Positions 5,986-8,177 of a stretch of 8,177 bases of DNA are shown here, piece by piece. The stretch lies in the NCBI GenBank assembly GCA_902766915.1, contig CACXFN010000161.1, positions 1 to 8,177 on the forward strand. The letters are read 5' to 3'. The notes beneath the pieces are model-generated. The model did not search any database, was not told where the DNA came from, and was given only the letters and a program-made list of their open reading frames with translations. Position 1 is the stretch's first letter, and each line of letters begins with the position of its first letter. The DNA comes from an uncultured Eubacteriales bacterium. GTDB taxonomy: Bacteria; Bacillota; Clostridia; Peptostreptococcales; Anaerovoracaceae. The position numbers were made by a program, and so were the translations under genes.

Positions 5986-6666
5986 ATGAGACTTCTTTTG
6001 GCTGAGGATGAAATACTGCTTTCGGACGCATTGGTGGAAATGTTGACGCATAACAATTACTCTGTTGATGCTGTATATGACGGTCAGGATGCGATTGATT
6101 ATCTTATGACCGGGGATTATGATGCAGCAATCTTAGATATAATGATGCCGAAGAAGGATGGTATTTCAGTAGTTAAGGAGCTTAGAGCAGCGGGGCTTTC
6201 GACTCCTGTGATAATGTTGACGGCAAAGAGTCAAATAGAAGATAGAGTGGAAGGTTTGGATAGTGGTGCTGATGATTATCTAACTAAACCTTTCGCCATG
6301 GCAGAACTCCTGGCAAGAGTTAGGGCGATATCCAGGAGACAGCCTGAACTTATTGGAACCAATCTTACTTTTCAGGATTTGGAATTGGATCGTGCGGAGT
6401 ACAGACTATCGGGGCCAAATGGAGAAACCAGATTGGCAAACAAAGAGTTTCAGATTATGGAAATGATGATGACTAATTCGGGCCAGGTTATTCCGACTGA
6501 GAGATTTATGGAAAAGATTTGGGGTTACGACAGCGATGCAGAAATCAATGTTGTCTGGGTAAACATATCCGGACTCAGAAAGAAGATTGCAGAGATAGGT
6601 GCTCATGTTCAGATAAAGGCCGCCAGAGGGGTTGGATATATACTGGAGGGTATTGAGGAAGACTAG
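5986..6666 (+). CDS. OmpR/PhoB-family response regulator
   Basis: A 226-residue cytoplasmic transcription factor. The receiver domain (about 1-115) has the acidic pair Glu7-Asp8, the phospho-acceptor Asp51 in AAILDIMMP, the switch Thr79 in MLTA and the conserved Lys101 in LTKPFAMAELLARV. The C-terminal winged helix (about 130-222) shows LANKEFQIMEMMM, the RFMEKIWGYDS recognition region and the RGVGYIL wing motif typical of OmpR-type DNA-binding domains, which bind direct repeats spaced about 11 bp. It is immediately followed by its histidine kinase with no gap. A direct repeat of TTTAAG type lies upstream of this gene and also upstream of the gene at 8105, so self-regulation and control of the downstream operon are inferred. 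ATG 5986 is selected by AGGTGAGG. The signal sensed is unknown, and no specific family name such as CiaR or PhoP is justified. Confidence 0.95.
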   Translation: MRLLLAEDEILLSDALVEMLTHNNYSVDAVYDGQDAIDYLMTGDYDAAILDIMMPKKDGISVVKELRAAGLSTPVIMLTAKSQIEDRVEGLDSGADDYLTKPFAMAELLARVRAISRRQPELIGTNLTFQDLELDRAEYRLSGPNGETRLANKEFQIMEMMMTNSGQVIPTERFMEKIWGYDSDAEINVVWVNISGLRKKIAEIGAHVQIKAARGVGYILEGIEED

Positions 6667-7950
6667 ATGATAAACAAACTCAGAAAACGAGTAATAATCT
6701 ATACTGTTGGGGCGGTAACCTTGGTGCTTATCCTTTTAATGAGCGTAATTAATATTGCCAATTATGTGGATAAGGACAGGCGTGCGGAGGAAATTCTATA
6801 CTATCTGGCGGAAAACGGAGGGGACTTTCCTAAGCATATGAAACCCGATTTCAAAGGTGGTGAGACTCCCCCAGGGTGGGAAGAAGGGGAAAGGCCCCCA
6901 GTCATAGAGGAGGATGGTTTTCATTCTCCCAGGGATATGACGGAGGAAACCCCATTTGAAACAAGATTCTTTTCACTAACATTAAAGGAAGACGGAACTA
7001 TCAAAACGATTAATACCGGAAAGATTGCTGCGGTTTCAAGTTCCGAAGCAGCTGAGATGGCAAACAGAGCTGTGGCGAAGGGAAAGACAACGGGATACGA
7101 TGGAAAATACAAATATCTAATCTACGATAATGACGGAGAAACAATATATGTTTTCTTGGATTGCACCAGAGATCTTGCCTCAGTAGATTCGTTTCTAAGG
7201 ATTAGCATTTTGGTATCTTTAATAAGTCTTATGGCAATTGCACTATTGGTTGTTTTGCTTGCCCCCAGAATGATTAGACCTATTGCGGAAAGCTATTCCA
7301 AGCAAAAGGAATTTATCACTAATGCAGGTCATGAACTTAAGACGCCTATGACAGTAATAAAGTCTTGCACGGAAGTAATCGAAATGCAATCCGGTGAAAC
7401 CAAATGGACAGAAGGGATTAAAGAACAAGTTAAGAAACTTTCGGACCTTACTACACATATGGTTGCTCTGGCTAAGATGGATGAAGGAACCGGAAATCTT
7501 CCCCTGGAAGAAGTGGATTTATCAAAGCTCGTTAATGACACAATTGAAGGGTTTTGTTTGGAGGCAGAACTTCAGAACAGAGTTATAGAAAAAGATATTG
7601 AAGACGGAATAATAATAAAGGGTAATACGACTTTACTAAGCGAACTAATTTCTATTCTGGCGGACAATGCCCTTAAATATGGAAATCAGGATAAGCCTAT
7701 TAGATTCTCTTTATCTAAAACTGGAAAGAAGATAATATTGACTGAGGAGAATTATGCAGAGGGTTTGACAGTTGGAGACCAAGATAGATTTTTTGATAGA
7801 TTCTATAGAGGGGATACATCTCATAATAGTGAAGTGACTGGGAGCGGAATTGGCCTCTCTATGGCTCGCTCTATTGTAGAAGCCCATGGAGGAACCATAA
7901 CCGCCGAGAGCCCTGATGGAAACAGGATTATCATGACTACTATATTATAA
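6667..7950 (+). CDS. membrane sensor histidine kinase
   Basis: A 427-residue HK paired with the preceding response regulator; ATG follows the regulator stop directly, with GAGGA at 6655-6659 as its ribosome binding site. TM1 is about residues 9-31, followed by an extracytoplasmic segment of about 32-176 whose early part (50-97) is rich in Pro, Gly, Glu and Asp, then TM2 at about 177-199. There is no clear HAMP domain: TM2 runs almost directly into the dimerisation helix, with phospho-acceptor His222 in AGHELKTPMTV. The ATPase domain has its N box around LADNALKYG (Asn334), the F box FFDRFYRGD (375-383) and the G2 box GSGIGLSMA (392-400). The usual G1 box (DxGxG) is replaced by TEENYAEGL (359-367), which lacks the Asp and the glycine pair. 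Similar degenerate G1 boxes occur in other clostridial kinases, so it is probably still active. The ligand is unknown; the acidic loop could suit a cation or cationic peptide, which is speculation. Confidence 0.93.
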   Translation: MINKLRKRVIIYTVGAVTLVLILLMSVINIANYVDKDRRAEEILYYLAENGGDFPKHMKPDFKGGETPPGWEEGERPPVIEEDGFHSPRDMTEETPFETRFFSLTLKEDGTIKTINTGKIAAVSSSEAAEMANRAVAKGKTTGYDGKYKYLIYDNDGETIYVFLDCTRDLASVDSFLRISILVSLISLMAIALLVVLLAPRMIRPIAESYSKQKEFITNAGHELKTPMTVIKSCTEVIEMQSGETKWTEGIKEQVKKLSDLTTHMVALAKMDEGTGNLPLEEVDLSKLVNDTIEGFCLEAELQNRVIEKDIEDGIIIKGNTTLLSELISILADNALKYGNQDKPIRFSLSKTGKKIILTEENYAEGLTVGDQDRFFDRFYRGDTSHNSEVTGSGIGLSMARSIVEAHGGTITAESPDGNRIIMTTIL

Positions 7951-7981
7951 TCTCTGCTCGCACCATATACTTATGACAATT

Positions 7982-8017
7982 AACTTCGCATATTGACGTA
8001 ATGTGCGAAGTTTTTTT
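7982..8017 (+). terminator. intrinsic terminator after the two-component operon
   Basis: A 13-bp stem pairs 7982-7994 (AACTTCGCATATT) with 8000-8012 (AATGTGCGAAGTT), with one T-G wobble, around the loop GACGT. It is followed by a run of seven T (8011-8017). It lies about 30 nt after the kinase stop and is the only convincing terminator in the window. Confidence 0.93.
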
Positions 8018-8022
8018 ATTAA

Positions 8023-8081
8023 AAACTTTAACTAAAGTTTAAGTATAACTTTAAGTTTATTTTAGGTTCGGCGTTTAAGAT
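8023..8081 (+). promoter_or_regulatory. putative double operator and promoter of the downstream VTC-domain gene
   Basis: Two direct-repeat boxes lie in tandem: TTTAAC-N5-TTTAAG (8027-8043) and TTTAAG-N5-TTTAGG (8050-8066), whose starts are 23 bp apart, about two helical turns. TAAGAT (8076-8081), a weak -10, follows the second box by 9 nt, the same distance as at 5896-5906. The stretch 8047-8068 matches 5877-5898 at 19 of 22 positions. The first box also lies in an 18-bp palindrome with 7-bp arms (AAACTTT at 8023-8029, AAAGTTT at 8034-8040). The likely binder is the response regulator encoded at 5986. Confidence 0.65.
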
Positions 8082-8104
8082 AGAGTCATAAAAGGAGAGA
8101 GCAA

Positions 8105-8177
8105 ATGAAAGAGATTATAAATGTTTTTAGCAGACATGAAATTAAATACATGATTACGGATGAGCAAAGAAAAGCGC
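8105..8177 (+). CDS. polyphosphate polymerase (VTC) domain protein, 5' fragment
   Basis: Only the first 24 codons are inside the window. ATG 8105 has a strong AAAGGAG site (8091-8097) 7 nt upstream. The translation starts MKEIINVFSRHEIKYMITDE; an RxEIKY motif near the N-terminus followed by a short strand is typical of VTC domains, the tunnel-fold domains of yeast Vtc4-type polyphosphate polymerases (PF09359), where this region contributes basic residues to the triphosphate tunnel. In Clostridia such proteins are often followed by DUF4956 and CotH-kinase-like genes (from memory; outside this window). The gene stands alone after a terminator and has its own promoter region. The family call rests on a short motif, so it is moderately secure. 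Confidence 0.65.
   Translation, partial: MKEIINVFSRHEIKYMITDEQRKA

Noticed and set aside
7394..7588. 64-codon plus-strand frame inside the histidine kinase
   Set aside because: Overlaps conserved kinase sequence in another frame, with no independent start signal or recognisable product.

Overview
The window looks like chromosome from an AT-rich, low-GC Gram-positive anaerobe of the Clostridia, most likely a Lachnospiraceae relative. The reasons are strong AGGAGG-type ribosome binding sites, tight co-directional packing, a cobalamin methionine synthase split from its reactivation domain, and the pairing of an OmpR-type two-component system with a VTC-type polyphosphate polymerase gene. The genus cannot be fixed from this sequence. 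All recognisable genes are on the + strand.

Layout. Positions 1-51 may hold the 3' tail of an unidentified upstream gene. A degenerate, purine-rich tandem repeat follows at about 26-154, and its first copy is the 3' end of that reading frame. Then comes a tight one-carbon/methionine cluster: an HD-superfamily predicted hydrolase (184-759), metF (803-1663), a stand-alone methionine synthase reactivation protein (1675-2430), metH without its reactivation domain (2487-4940), and a class M (SirTM-like) sirtuin (4949-5869). The gaps are 8-56 nt and no terminator is visible inside the cluster. MetF makes 5-methyl-THF, MetH uses it to methylate homocysteine through cobalamin, and the separate activation protein should rescue oxidised cob(II)alamin MetH with AdoMet. 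The roles of the HD protein and the sirtuin here are unknown. No SAM riboswitch or T-box was seen in the window.

A 116-nt intergenic region (5870-5985) separates this cluster from a response regulator (5986-6666) and histidine kinase (6667-7950). It holds a direct-repeat operator (TTTAAG-N5-TTTAGG), a probable extended -10, a perfect 9-bp hairpin and a perfect 13-bp inverted repeat. The kinase gene is followed by a textbook intrinsic terminator (7982-8017).

Right after the terminator, the same direct-repeat operator recurs, with a second box beside it, at the same 9-nt distance from a -10-like hexamer. It lies ahead of a gene cut off by the window edge (8105-8177), whose first 24 codons look like a VTC-domain polyphosphate polymerase. 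The shared operator suggests that the two-component system controls both its own genes and the downstream operon. This is the most useful inference in the window, together with the placement and unusual active site of the class M sirtuin.
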